A model generated the notes under the pieces. It saw only the letters and a list, made by a program, of their open reading frames with translations. It made no database searches and had not been told where the DNA came from. 64,000 bases of DNA from Deltaproteobacteria bacterium. GTDB lineage: Bacteria; Desulfobacterota; Desulfomonilia; UBA1062. A program made the position numbers and the translations under genes. Shown here piece after piece: positions 17,595 through 27,100 of the stretch (its first letter is position 1; each line of letters begins with the position of its first letter). The stretch lies in assembly GCA_018433775.1 (NCBI GenBank), contig JAHDQN010000033.1, forward strand, positions 1-64,000. The letters are read 5' to 3'.

Positions 17595-19172
17595 ATGGTG
17601 ATCTCGAAGGTGAATGCTTCAGCTGCCACGCTTACCAAGAACAGGACAGAAGGCTCGGTTGTGCCGACTTCCGGCATGTGCGTGACCTGTGTCGACGGCT
17701 GCATCGGGATGTGCGAAATCGGGAAATCCGCCTACCGGGGGCACGAGGTGATCTACCCGCAGCCGTTCGGCGTGATAACCACGGCGGCCGAGAAGCGCTT
17801 TCCCGTGGACTACTCCCACTTCAACATCATGGGGACCTGCGTCGGCGCCCATGGAATCGAGGCCGACAGCGACAAGGCGATCTTCCCGAACGTTGACCTC
17901 ACCGTCAGGTTCGGACACGATAACGGCATCAGGTTCCGCCGTCCCTGGATCATCCCGGGCATCGGCTCGACGGCCATCGCCAAGAACAACTGGGAAGGCC
18001 TGGCGATCGGGTCCGCGCTCATGGGCACCGGGCTCACCATCGGCGAAAACGTGGTGGGCATGGACCCGGAAGCGGTTCTCAAGGACGGCCGGGTCGTCGA
18101 CACCGTGGATCTCAAGCGCAGGGTCGAGCTCTATCGCAGGTACCAGCGCGACGGTTACGGAGCCATCGTGGTCCAGGCCAATATCGAAGACACGCGCCTG
18201 GGCGGTCAGGAGTACGCGATCGAGAAGCTCGGCGTGGAGTGCGTGGAGCTCAAATGGGGCCAGGGCGCCAAGGATATCGGCGGCGAGGTGAAGATCCCGG
18301 ATCTCGGAAAAGCCCAGATGCTGAGCCAACGCGGCTACATCGTCCTGCCCGACCCCTTTGACGAGGAGGTGATCAAGGCCTTCGAACGCGGCGCGTTCAA
18401 GGAGTTCGAGCGCCACTCCCGCGTGGGCATGGTAACGGAAGAGTCTTTCGCCAAGAGGATCGAGGAGCTCCGCTCCGCAGGCGCAAAGTACATCTTCCTC
18501 AAGACCGGGGCCTACCGGCCGGTCGATCTCGCCAGGGCGCTCTCATTTGCCTCGAAGTACAAGCTCGACCTGCTCACGGTCGACGGTGCGGGCGGCGGAA
18601 CCGGAATGAGCCCCTGGAGGATGATGAACGAATGGGGCGTGCCGCCGGTCGAGCTGCACTCGCTGCTCCACCAGTATGCATCACACCTGGCGGAAAAGGG
18701 CGCGTACCTGCCCGCCATCACGCTGGCCGGGGGCTTTGCCTTCGAGGACCAGATCTTCAAGGGTCTCGCCCTGGGCTCGCCCTTCGTGAAGCTCGTCGGC
18801 ATGGCCCGGGGCCCCATCGCGGCGGCCATGGTGGGCAAGACCATCGGCCGCACCATCGACGCCATGCAGGTGCCCGTGTACATCGAGCGCTTCGGCAACT
18901 CCAAGGACGAGATCTTCGTGACCGCGGCCGACCTGCGCCGGGAGATCGGCCAGGACGAGTTCGACAAGCTGCCAACCGGGGCGCTCGGCCTCTACACCTA
19001 CTATGAGCGGCTCACGCAGGGCCTGCGCCAGATCATGGCCGGAAGCCGGAAGTTCTCGCTTACGCACATATCCCGGGATGACCTCGCGGCTCTCACCCCC
19101 GAGGCGTCGCGGGTGAGCGGCATCTCGTATATCATGGATGTGGACAAACAAGAGGCATTCAATCTCCTTTAG
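17595..19172 (+). CDS. GltB-like FMN-binding glutamate-synthase-family protein, no glutaminase domain
   Basis: A 525-residue protein related to the FMN/TIM-barrel domain of glutamate synthase large subunits. Support is the block TVDGAGGGTGMSP, matching the glycine-rich phosphate loop ISGHDGGTGASP of GltB, and the following VPPVELHSLLHQY. It lacks the N-terminal glutaminase domain and the C-rich 3Fe-4S segment (CxxNxCPVG) of GltB: the aligned part reads MARGPIAAAMVGK. Instead the N-terminus has CVTCVDGCIGMC near residues 29-40, a likely 4Fe-4S site. It starts 24 nt after the NuoG-like gene with AGGAGAGG upstream and ends the operon. It may be the terminal oxidoreductase of the complex; glutamate synthesis from free ammonia is one option, a different substrate another. 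Confidence 0.85.
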   Translation: MVISKVNASAATLTKNRTEGSVVPTSGMCVTCVDGCIGMCEIGKSAYRGHEVIYPQPFGVITTAAEKRFPVDYSHFNIMGTCVGAHGIEADSDKAIFPNVDLTVRFGHDNGIRFRRPWIIPGIGSTAIAKNNWEGLAIGSALMGTGLTIGENVVGMDPEAVLKDGRVVDTVDLKRRVELYRRYQRDGYGAIVVQANIEDTRLGGQEYAIEKLGVECVELKWGQGAKDIGGEVKIPDLGKAQMLSQRGYIVLPDPFDEEVIKAFERGAFKEFERHSRVGMVTEESFAKRIEELRSAGAKYIFLKTGAYRPVDLARALSFASKYKLDLLTVDGAGGGTGMSPWRMMNEWGVPPVELHSLLHQYASHLAEKGAYLPAITLAGGFAFEDQIFKGLALGSPFVKLVGMARGPIAAAMVGKTIGRTIDAMQVPVYIERFGNSKDEIFVTAADLRREIGQDEFDKLPTGALGLYTYYERLTQGLRQIMAGSRKFSLTHISRDDLAALTPEASRVSGISYIMDVDKQEAFNLL

Positions 19173-19191
19173 ATCGTGAATACATGACGTA

Positions 19192-19227
19192 TCCCGGGGG
19201 TATTGGCGTGCCCCCGGGACTATTTTT
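19192..19227 (+). terminator. Rho-independent terminator of the NuoEF/GltB-like operon
   Basis: TCCCGGGGG (19192-19200) pairs with CCCCCGGGA (19211-19219) around a 10-nt loop, followed by CTATTTTTC. It sits 20 nt after the last gene of the operon and before the convergent gene. Confidence 0.88.
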
Positions 19228-19277
19228 CAAAAAAGGAGATACGCGGGAATAAGGCCCTGCGAAGGCGGGGCCGGTCC

Positions 19278-20906
19278 TTACACCCTCACCACAAAGCAGG
19301 TGATGAACCGGGGGTCGAGCTCTTCGAGGCGGGCGATGCCTGAGAGCTCGTCTTCGAACCGGCTCAGCAGGAGGCCGGCGGCATCCCCGATCGACCCGGG
19401 AGCAAGACCGGGGGCGAGGGCACCGAGAAAATCCTGAAGGCTGCGACCGAACTCCGGCACGAAAACCCGCCTGCCTGCTTCATCCAGGTGCGTGACCGTG
19501 CGGAGGAACTCCACCAGCTCGGTTCTTTCCAGGGGCCTGAAGCCGGTCTTTTTTTCCAGGAGATTGACCGCGAGCACCGTGAGGATGAAGGTCTCCATGT
19601 CGATGGCGGCGCCCGTATTCGTGCCCGAGAGGATATCCCTGCTCTCCCGCCACCTGAGCGCGTCCATGATCGACGCCAGCGTGTCGATCATGTCCACGGT
19701 GTGCGTGACCTCTTCGAGCTCCTCCATGGTGGAGAACTCCCGGTCCCTGAACAGGGGGCGCTTTTTCAGCAGCCCTTCGGCGCAGGGGCTTAATTCCTCG
19801 GGCACCATGGCGAGGTCTACGGTCCTCAAGGTTTGCCTGAGCCGCATCTGCTGATCCAGGATCGCGTTGTATCCCAGGGAGAAGAGGGTCTCCGCGTTCA
19901 TGGCGTCCAGGACCTCTCCAGCGCTCCTGCCGCTCCTCTTCATGGCCACGGCGAGGCCGAGCGAGGAAATCGCGCTCGCCTTGTCGATGCTGCTCTTGAG
20001 CTCCTCCACCTCGTTCAAGGGCCGGTAGTCGGCCATGACGACCTTGTTGGAGAGATAGATCATCTCGACCATGAAGCGCTCCTGGGTCTCCCTGGAGGTC
20101 TCCGCCAGGGAGGACACGATGAGATCCGTGTTCCGGGAGAGGTGGTCCAGGTACACTGCCGGGAGAATGCCCCGGCCCTTGTCCATGTGGGGGACCTTCT
20201 CCTTTGACAGGCCCAGGTTCAGCAGGTTCTTCGCGTGCGCCCGGCGGTAGATGCCCATCGCCTCGTCAGGGGGAGGGAACCCCAGCTCCATGAGCCTCAA
20301 CGACCGCTTCTCGTAGATATTCTCCTCGATATAGGACCTCATCTCCCAGATCACCCCTTCCATGATCGCATAGTAGGTGTCCTGGTAATGCGTGAAGAGG
20401 AGGCTCAGCATGTCCTTTAAGAGCTGGGTCTTCTCGTCCTCCTCCTTGATGAGGAAGAAATAGTTGTCGTCGAGGCTTTCATACCCGGCATCCAGAAGGT
20501 CGGGAATGCGCTCGTCCGTGGGCACCACCTGCACCACGTCGATATAGGTCTGGTACAGGAGGATCATGATGTCCAGGTCGAGGGCTTCGAGCGCGATCTG
20601 CAGGGAATCCGCCGATGCGTTGTAGATCTCCCAGAGCCAGTCCAGGAGGGTGTCCACCGAGAGGGTGTCCTTGTCCCAGCAATCCATGTCGATAATGTGG
20701 GAGATCGTCTCGGGGGTGACGTACTGGAGCAGAATCTGACTGTCCGTGCCCCAGGAGTCCTTGATGAGCATGAAGGTTTCCTGCGGCGAGAGCCGCTCCA
20801 GTATCTGCCGGGTATAGGGGGAATCGATGATGGCTCGTGCACGTTCCGCGGGTGTGGTCGTCTGCACTCTCCCCAGCTCGCTTTTCAGGGTCAGTTTGGT
20901 GTCCAT
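19278..20906 (-). CDS. DUF6178-like hypothetical protein
   Basis: A 542-residue, mostly helical and acidic soluble protein without signal peptide or transmembrane segments. Its opening (ERARAIIDSPYTRQILERLSPQETFMLIKDSWGTDS) and repeated leucine-rich helices match my memory of the DUF6178 family of Desulfobacterota; that assignment is from recognition, not from a search. No catalytic motif is evident. It starts 45 nt downstream of the RND pump gene on the same strand, so it may be the last gene of the efflux operon. Function is unknown. Confidence 0.7.
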   Translation of the reverse strand: MDTKLTLKSELGRVQTTTPAERARAIIDSPYTRQILERLSPQETFMLIKDSWGTDSQILLQYVTPETISHIIDMDCWDKDTLSVDTLLDWLWEIYNASADSLQIALEALDLDIMILLYQTYIDVVQVVPTDERIPDLLDAGYESLDDNYFFLIKEEDEKTQLLKDMLSLLFTHYQDTYYAIMEGVIWEMRSYIEENIYEKRSLRLMELGFPPPDEAMGIYRRAHAKNLLNLGLSKEKVPHMDKGRGILPAVYLDHLSRNTDLIVSSLAETSRETQERFMVEMIYLSNKVVMADYRPLNEVEELKSSIDKASAISSLGLAVAMKRSGRSAGEVLDAMNAETLFSLGYNAILDQQMRLRQTLRTVDLAMVPEELSPCAEGLLKKRPLFRDREFSTMEELEEVTHTVDMIDTLASIMDALRWRESRDILSGTNTGAAIDMETFILTVLAVNLLEKKTGFRPLERTELVEFLRTVTHLDEAGRRVFVPEFGRSLQDFLGALAPGLAPGSIGDAAGLLLSRFEDELSGIARLEELDPRFITCFVVRV

Positions 20907-20951
20907 GATCTTTGGTTAACACACTCCCGAGGCGCTGATCAATACGGCACG

Positions 20952-23900
20952 CTATTCTTCTCCGATCACGATCCGGCCTGCCTTGGTGCGGATCTTCAGC
21001 GAAAGCGAGTCGATCAGGGAGTATGCGCAGGGAATGACGAAGAGTGTCAGGGCCATGGCAAAGAGCAGGCCGAAGGCCACGGCCACCGCCATGGGTGAGC
21101 GCATCTCCGAGCCCTCGGAGGTCGAGAAGGCCATGGGAAGCATGCCCGCGATGGTGGTGATGGATGTGATGAGGATGGGGCGCAGCCTCACCGTCGCACC
21201 CTGGATGACGGCCCGGGAGCGCTCCATGCCGGTCTTCCTCAGGCTGTTGATGTAGTCGATCATGACGATCCCGTTGTTCACCACAATCCCCATGAGGATG
21301 ATGAGCCCCATGAAGGCCGGGACCGAGAGCGCCTTGCCCGTCGCCATGAGCCCGAACACCACCCCGATATAGGCAAGCGGCAGGGTGAACATGACGATGA
21401 ACGGCTGGGAGAGCGACTCGAACTGGGCGGCCATGACCATGTAGATGAGGATGATGGCCACGATGAACGCCTTGCCGAGCTCCTGAAAAGAGGTCTGCAT
21501 GTCCTCGAAGGTGCCGCCCATCTCGTAGAAGTAGCCCTCGGGCATATGCAGGTCCTGCATGACCTGCTCGACATCGCGCATGACGCCGCCCAGGTCGCGC
21601 CCCACCGTGGAGCCCGAAATGGTGACCACGCGGTTCTGATCCTTGCGGTTGATGGTGATGGGCCCCACGCTCTCTTCCAGGGAGGCCACCTGGGACAGGG
21701 GCACGCTGAACCCGAAGGGCGACGAGACAGGCACCCGTTGCAGGTCGTCCATCGTGGCCCGGTAAGCCTCCTGAAAGCGCACCCGGATGTCGTATTCCTC
21801 GCCCGCATCGTGGAAGCGGCTGATTACCTTGCCAAGCATGGCGGTCTCCACGGTTGCCGCCACTTGGGCCACGCTCAGGCCCATCTTCGCCGCCTTGTCC
21901 CGGTCGATGTTCACGTGGAGCTCGGGCTTGCTCTGTTTGAGCGACTTGTCAAGGTCCGTGAGCCCTTCTATGGGCGAAAGCCTGAGCATGGCGGCGCTGC
22001 CGATCTCGCCGAGCTTCTCCAGGCTCGATCCGTAGATATGGATCTCAACCGGTTTGCCGCCTCCGAAGAGCGAACCGGAGATGTCCTCGAACAGGTATTC
22101 GACGTCCTGGAGCACGGGCAGCTCCCGCCGGATCTCTTCGGCGATCGCTTCGGCGGACTTGTCGCGGTCCTCTTTTTCCGTGAAACGGGCGAATATCCGG
22201 GCCTTGTTCACCCCTGCGGTCATCTGGCCCTGGGCAGCTGCGTACTTGGCGTCGACCGTTATCCCCACCATGCTCCCGCAGGTTATGACCTCGGGCCGTT
22301 TCAGAAAGATGTCCTCAACCTGCCGGGCGATGTGGTCGGTCTCGGAGAGGACCATGCCCTCGGGCAGCGTGATATCGACCATGGCCAGCGGGATGTCCTG
22401 CTTGGGCATGAACTCGGTGCCCAGAAACCGGGTGCACACGAGCGCCGCGACGAACAGGAGAAAGGCGGCGCCCAGGGTGAGCCCGCGCCGGTTTACGGCC
22501 CTTTCCAGCAGGGAGGCGTACCGGGCGCGCATCCTGCCGGTCCATCCCCCCGACTCGATCCGCTCGTACACGCCCTTCTCTTTTTTGAAGATGGTGGCCG
22601 CGATCGCCGGGATGATGGTCACGGCGATGAACAGGGAGGCGAGCAGCGATATGCACACGGTGAGTGAGAGCGGGCGGGCCAGCTTGCCGGCGATGCTCTG
22701 GGAGAGGCTCATGGGCAGGAAGACCGCAACCGTGGTGAGCGTGCTCGCCGTGATGGCCAGCCCCACCTCAGAGGCGCCGCTGACCGCTGATTCATGCCGG
22801 GAGGCGCCTTCCTCCAGATGGCGGAAGGTATTTTCGATCACCACCACCGCATTGTCCACCAGCAGACCCACACCCAGGGCTATGCCGCCCAGGGTCATGA
22901 TGTTGAAGGTGTATCCCAGGGACTTCATCCCGATGAAGGTGGCGATGACCGACAGGGGGATGGCCAGGGCGATCGTGATCGTGGGCCTGATCGCGCGCAG
23001 GAAGAGAAAGATGACCCCCATGGCGATGATGCCTCCGATCAGCGCGTTGGTGCCGGTGGCCGAGATGGACCGCCTGATCACCTTGCCCTGGTCGAGGATG
23101 AGGTGCAGGGAGACATCCCCGGGCATGATCCTCTCGATCCGGGCAAGCTCAGCCTTGACACGGTCGGCCGCCTTCAGGGTGTTCACGCCCGACTGCTTCA
23201 TGACCGCGATGATGACCGAGGGGCGGGAGTTGGTGCGCTCGAAGCCCCGGGTCTCCTTGAAGGAGTCCTGCACGTCGGCCACGTCGGAGATCCGCACCGG
23301 CCTGCCCTCGGGGCTCACCGAGATGATGGTGGAGCGCGCCTGGTCCATGTCGTCATAGTACCCGGTCGTCCGGATCAGGTACTCCTTTTTCCACGACTCC
23401 ACGTGGCCGCCCGAGACGTTCAGGTTTCCGGCCCTGATGCCGGCGATCACCTGATCCAGGGTCGTTCCGGTGCTCTTGAGCTTCTGGGGATCGACCAGGA
23501 TCTGGATTTCCCGCTCCTTGCCGCCGAAGATGAATACCGAGGCGATCCCCTCAAGGCGTTCGATCCGTGGTTTCACGACATCGTCGATGTACTCGCGCAG
23601 GCGCCTGGTGTTTTCCATGCCGATGACGCCGTACTCCAGGATGGGCATGTCGGAAATATTGAACTTGAGCACCATGGGCGTGTCCGCGTCCTCGGGCAGG
23701 AAGTCGGTGATCCAGCTGATCTTCTCGCGCACGTCCTGCGCGGCGAAGTCCAAATTCGTGCCCCAGGCGAATTCGCAGTAGACGCTGGAGATTCCCTCCA
23801 CGGTCACGGAGGTCACCTCCTTGATGCCCTCGACCGTGCTCACGGACTCCTCGATGGGCTTGGTGATGAGCGTCTCGATCTCCTCGGAACCCACGCCCTC

Positions 23901-24053
23901 GTAGGTGGTCACCACCGAGACATACGGGAACTCCAGCTCGGGCAGGAGATCGAGGCCCAGGCCGGAGAAGGAGACGAGCCCGAAGAGGGTGATGATCAGG
24001 ACGAGCATGGTGATGGTGATCCGGCGCCTGACGGAAAACTGGGGAAGATTCAT
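20952..24053 (-). CDS. RND efflux transporter permease (AcrB/HAE1-type)
   Basis: A 1033-residue inner-membrane proton-driven pump. It has the RND pattern: one N-terminal helix, a large periplasmic loop, six helices, a second large loop and five more helices. Landmarks are GLDLLPELEFPYVSV at the start of the first loop, GVGLLVDNAVVVIEN in helix 4 with the proton-relay Asp, and the mirrored MGIVVNNGIVMIDYIN in the second half. Length is normal for the family. It lies 3 nt after the adaptor gene. Substrate cannot be read from sequence; the closeness to a TetR repressor suggests a drug, solvent or bile-like compound. Confidence 0.95.
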   Translation of the reverse strand: MNLPQFSVRRRITITMLVLIITLFGLVSFSGLGLDLLPELEFPYVSVVTTYEGVGSEEIETLITKPIEESVSTVEGIKEVTSVTVEGISSVYCEFAWGTNLDFAAQDVREKISWITDFLPEDADTPMVLKFNISDMPILEYGVIGMENTRRLREYIDDVVKPRIERLEGIASVFIFGGKEREIQILVDPQKLKSTGTTLDQVIAGIRAGNLNVSGGHVESWKKEYLIRTTGYYDDMDQARSTIISVSPEGRPVRISDVADVQDSFKETRGFERTNSRPSVIIAVMKQSGVNTLKAADRVKAELARIERIMPGDVSLHLILDQGKVIRRSISATGTNALIGGIIAMGVIFLFLRAIRPTITIALAIPLSVIATFIGMKSLGYTFNIMTLGGIALGVGLLVDNAVVVIENTFRHLEEGASRHESAVSGASEVGLAITASTLTTVAVFLPMSLSQSIAGKLARPLSLTVCISLLASLFIAVTIIPAIAATIFKKEKGVYERIESGGWTGRMRARYASLLERAVNRRGLTLGAAFLLFVAALVCTRFLGTEFMPKQDIPLAMVDITLPEGMVLSETDHIARQVEDIFLKRPEVITCGSMVGITVDAKYAAAQGQMTAGVNKARIFARFTEKEDRDKSAEAIAEEIRRELPVLQDVEYLFEDISGSLFGGGKPVEIHIYGSSLEKLGEIGSAAMLRLSPIEGLTDLDKSLKQSKPELHVNIDRDKAAKMGLSVAQVAATVETAMLGKVISRFHDAGEEYDIRVRFQEAYRATMDDLQRVPVSSPFGFSVPLSQVASLEESVGPITINRKDQNRVVTISGSTVGRDLGGVMRDVEQVMQDLHMPEGYFYEMGGTFEDMQTSFQELGKAFIVAIILIYMVMAAQFESLSQPFIVMFTLPLAYIGVVFGLMATGKALSVPAFMGLIILMGIVVNNGIVMIDYINSLRKTGMERSRAVIQGATVRLRPILITSITTIAGMLPMAFSTSEGSEMRSPMAVAVAFGLLFAMALTLFVIPCAYSLIDSLSLKIRTKAGRIVIGEE

Positions 24054-24056
24054 GGG

Positions 24057-25172
24057 CTAGCTCTCCGGGGAGTCTTCCCCGTGCGCGATCCGTACCCTGG
24101 TGCCCGACTTGAGACCGGCAAGCCCGCGGAGGACCACCAGATCGCCCTCGGAGAGGCCGCCGGTCACCTCGAAGAGGTTGTCTCCTCCGATTCCCAGGGA
24201 AACGGGGCATCTCTGGACGATGCCGTCTCTGACCGTGTACACGATATAGGAGTCCTCCCCGCGGATGAGTGCGTCGCCGGGAACGGCCAGGACATCGGTG
24301 CGAACCATCTGGACGACCCGGGAGCGCGCGGTCATGCCCGACCTGAGTTTCAGGCCGGGATTCTCGAGGGTGATCGTGACCGTGAAGGTGCGGCTCATGG
24401 GGTCGATGGTGGGATAAATTTTCGTGATGGTGCCCTCAAAAGACTGTCCGGGCACGGCATCGACCGTGATCGCGCCGGGGTTGCCCGCCCGGATCGAGCT
24501 GTAGATCTCTTCCGGAAGGTCGACCTCCACCTTGACCGTGCCCATGTCCATCATGACGAAGGCCTGCGTCTGGGGGCCCGTCAGCTCTCCCTCGTTGGCC
24601 ATCACCGCGGTGACCACGCCGGAGAAGGGGGCCTCCAGGCGGCACTCGTGCAGGTTTCTCTTCGCGATCTCCCGGGCCGTAACCGCCTGGTTATACTGGA
24701 ACCGGCCGAGATCGCGGGCCGTAACGGCATCCTGCAGGTTCTGTTCGGTTACGGCCGTGGCCCGGTAGAGCCCCTCCATCCGGGTCAGGTCGCGCTCGGC
24801 CCGTTCGAGGGAGGCTCTCGCCTGGTCGAGCTGGGACTGGGCGTGCTCCAGGGCCCGTTCATAGTCGAAGGGATCGATGAGCATGAGCAGGCCGCCCTTT
24901 TCGACAAAATCACCCTCGTCCACGGGGATGTCTTTGATCCTGCCGGACACCTTGGGCCCGATCCGGGACACCTCCCGGGGGGAAACACTGCCCACTGCGG
25001 CATAGGTTTTGTGCACGGGGCGCCTGGATATTTCCGCGACCATGACCTCGGGAACCCGGTCCAGTGTCTGTTCTTCGGATGCCGCTGACGCACCCTGCTC
25101 ATTCCTGCACGAGGAAATCCCGGACAGGAGAAGAAGGACCGCGATGCACAGAGCAGGAGCGCAGTTTTTCAC
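24057..25172 (-). CDS. RND efflux periplasmic adaptor (membrane fusion protein)
   Basis: A 371-residue periplasmic adaptor that links the RND pump to the outer-membrane channel. The N-terminus is a lipoprotein signal with lipobox-like GISSC near residue 22. A lipoyl-like half (GPKVSGRIKDIPVDEGDFVEKGG), a coiled-coil hairpin (about residues 95-155) and the second half (LEAPFSGVVTAVMANEGE) are in the usual order, followed by beta-barrel segments. It sits between the tolC-like and pump genes with gaps of 11 and 3 nt. Confidence 0.94.
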   Translation of the reverse strand: MKNCAPALCIAVLLLLSGISSCRNEQGASAASEEQTLDRVPEVMVAEISRRPVHKTYAAVGSVSPREVSRIGPKVSGRIKDIPVDEGDFVEKGGLLMLIDPFDYERALEHAQSQLDQARASLERAERDLTRMEGLYRATAVTEQNLQDAVTARDLGRFQYNQAVTAREIAKRNLHECRLEAPFSGVVTAVMANEGELTGPQTQAFVMMDMGTVKVEVDLPEEIYSSIRAGNPGAITVDAVPGQSFEGTITKIYPTIDPMSRTFTVTITLENPGLKLRSGMTARSRVVQMVRTDVLAVPGDALIRGEDSYIVYTVRDGIVQRCPVSLGIGGDNLFEVTGGLSEGDLVVLRGLAGLKSGTRVRIAHGEDSPES

Positions 25173-25183
25173 CCGGCGGCCTC

Positions 25184-26467
25184 CTAGAGGGTCCCCATGG
25201 CGGACCTGAGCGAGGCCAGCGAGGTGGCATAGTCGGCCCGTGCCGAGATATAGTTCCTTCTCGCCTGGTCGAGCAGCGCCTCGGCATCCAGGACATCGGT
25301 GGTGGTGGCTACCTGGAGGTTATAGCGGTCTTTCTGGATTCTCAGATTTTCCTGGGCCTGGTCGATGGCCTGGACGGCCACCTCGGTCCTGGCCCTGGCC
25401 TCCTGCGCGGAGAGGTAGGAGTTCTTGACCTCCAGCAGGACCTGGTCCTTGAGGCTCTGCATGAGAAAGCCCAGCCTGCTCCGGATGGCCTTGAACCGGG
25501 AGACCTCGAAATAGCTCGATCCTCCCTGGAAGATGTTCCAACTCAGCCCCACCCCCACGGTCCAGGCCCTGTCTTCGTCAACGTCAGGGTCTTCGCCGAG
25601 CTTTTCGTACTCATAAGTGGCGGCGACATTCGGAAGGTACCCGGCCCGGGCGATCCAGACCCCTTTGTCGGCGTTTTCGATCTGCAGCCGCGTGATCCTG
25701 ATCTCCTGCCTCTGGTCCAGGGCAGTCTCGTAGGAGTCGTCCAGGGTCCTCTCGAGCTCGGGCATGGGTATCTCCTCTTCGATATCCACCGGCATCGAGA
25801 TGCTTCTGCCCAGGAGCGTGTTGAGCCGCGACTCCAGGAGTCTCACGGCGTTCTCCGCAGTGATGACGTTCTGCAGGCTCTCGGCATACCTCACCTGTGC
25901 CTCCAGCAGGTCGTTCTTCGGGATCATGCCCTGGTTGTAAAAGGCTTGAGCCACGTCGAGGTGCGCCTTGATCGATGCGGCGGAGCTCCGGGCGACATCC
26001 AGGATTTCCCGGGCCTCGATGATCCCGTAATAGGCATCGACCACCTGGAATTTCAGATCCCGGACCTCCTGCTCCCTGTCCAGCCCCGCGACACGGTAAT
26101 TGTTGGCCGCGATCCGGTAGGCATTGTACAGGGCGCCTCCGGTAAACAGGGGCTGGGTCACCTCCACGGAAAAGCGGTAGTTGTCTTTTGTGCCCACGGT
26201 GAACTCATTGGGCGGGATGGTGATGGTCGGCTCCTCGTCGAACCGCGCATACGAGTAGTTGAGGTCCACGGAGAAGAGCATGTCGGACAGGCTCGATCGT
26301 TTTTCCATGAGGCTCGCATACACCTGCTTATCCTGCGCCCTGATCAGCGGGTTGTTGTCCAGGGCCAGGGCGATGGACTCCTCCAGCGTCAGGTAATCCT
26401 GGGCATAACAGAAGGCTCCTCCCAGAAAGACCATTCCGGTCACGAGAATGACGATCCTCCTAATCAC
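25184..26467 (-). CDS. TolC-family outer membrane efflux protein
   Basis: A 427-residue protein with a cleavable signal peptide (cut likely after FCYAQ) and two related halves rich in long heptad helices, each of the TolC type. Phrases such as LTLEESIALALDNNPLIRA near the start and the mid-protein repeat with QEIRITRLQIENADKGV are typical. The start is a GTG at 26467 with GGGAGG 6 nt upstream; the first 8 nt overlap the end of the tetR-type gene, so translation is coupled. Confidence 0.92.
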   Translation of the reverse strand: MIRRIVILVTGMVFLGGAFCYAQDYLTLEESIALALDNNPLIRAQDKQVYASLMEKRSSLSDMLFSVDLNYSYARFDEEPTITIPPNEFTVGTKDNYRFSVEVTQPLFTGGALYNAYRIAANNYRVAGLDREQEVRDLKFQVVDAYYGIIEAREILDVARSSAASIKAHLDVAQAFYNQGMIPKNDLLEAQVRYAESLQNVITAENAVRLLESRLNTLLGRSISMPVDIEEEIPMPELERTLDDSYETALDQRQEIRITRLQIENADKGVWIARAGYLPNVAATYEYEKLGEDPDVDEDRAWTVGVGLSWNIFQGGSSYFEVSRFKAIRSRLGFLMQSLKDQVLLEVKNSYLSAQEARARTEVAVQAIDQAQENLRIQKDRYNLQVATTTDVLDAEALLDQARRNYISARADYATSLASLRSAMGTL

Positions 26468-27038
26468 GATAATCCTCCCTTAATATAAGCTGTAAAATTC
26501 TGGGCATGTATTCGGTCGGCCTCTCGCCGAGCAGGCCCAGATACCAGTTGTCGCCGATTGCGTGCAGCATTCCGGGTATGGTCAGTGACATGAGGTCCGG
26601 GTCGAACTGGGGGTTTTCTTCATTGGCCCGCGTGAATATCTCCCGGATGAACCGGATGTCCTGCCTTCGGATCTCCCGGAAGCGTTCAAATATCCTGGAG
26701 ACCACGTCGGGAATCTGGGAATAGAAGATCTCGTAGATGAGGCGGTGGAACTCGGGATGCTCCTCGACCCAGGAGAGGTTGTAGCGGATGTACGCCTGAA
26801 GCTGCTCTTTCCACGGGCGCTTGTCGGCCATGATCCGGCCGATGCCGGCGACGTAGCGGTCGATTCCCCTGACGATGACCTCGCTGATGAGCTCCTGCTT
26901 GCCCGGAAAGAACTGGTAGATGGTGCCCACGCCGAACTCGGCCTTTGCGGCGATCTCCGCCATGGAGGCGTTGACATACCCCACGGACTCGAAGATCTCC
27001 TGTGCCGCGTCGAGAATGGCCTCCCTGCGGCGCGCCAT
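26460..27038 (-). CDS. TetR/AcrR-family repressor of the RND efflux operon
   Basis: A helix-turn-helix repressor. The DNA-binding domain is AILDAAQEIFESVGYVNASMAEIAAKAEFGVGTIYQFFPGKQEL, typical of TetR, and the remaining 130 residues form the ligand-binding helical domain. I prefer the ATG at 27038 (192 residues, MARRREAIL) over the ATG at 27092, because a good promoter at 27101-27128 would start transcription almost on top of the latter. It overlaps the tolC-type gene by 8 nt and heads the tolC-adaptor-pump operon, so it most likely represses its own operon until a pump substrate binds. Confidence 0.9.
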   Translation of the reverse strand: MARRREAILDAAQEIFESVGYVNASMAEIAAKAEFGVGTIYQFFPGKQELISEVIVRGIDRYVAGIGRIMADKRPWKEQLQAYIRYNLSWVEEHPEFHRLIYEIFYSQIPDVVSRIFERFREIRRQDIRFIREIFTRANEENPQFDPDLMSLTIPGMLHAIGDNWYLGLLGERPTEYMPRILQLILREDYRD

Positions 27039-27100
27039 CTCTCGCTCTTTCCTGCCTGAAAGCTCCGAATTCCCGGTCACATTCTGAACCATGATTCGAA

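Noticed and set aside
22054..25088. Long plus-strand open frames opposite the RND pump and adaptor genes
   Set aside because: No ribosome-binding sites or motifs; composition is typical of antisense shadows of GC-rich genes.
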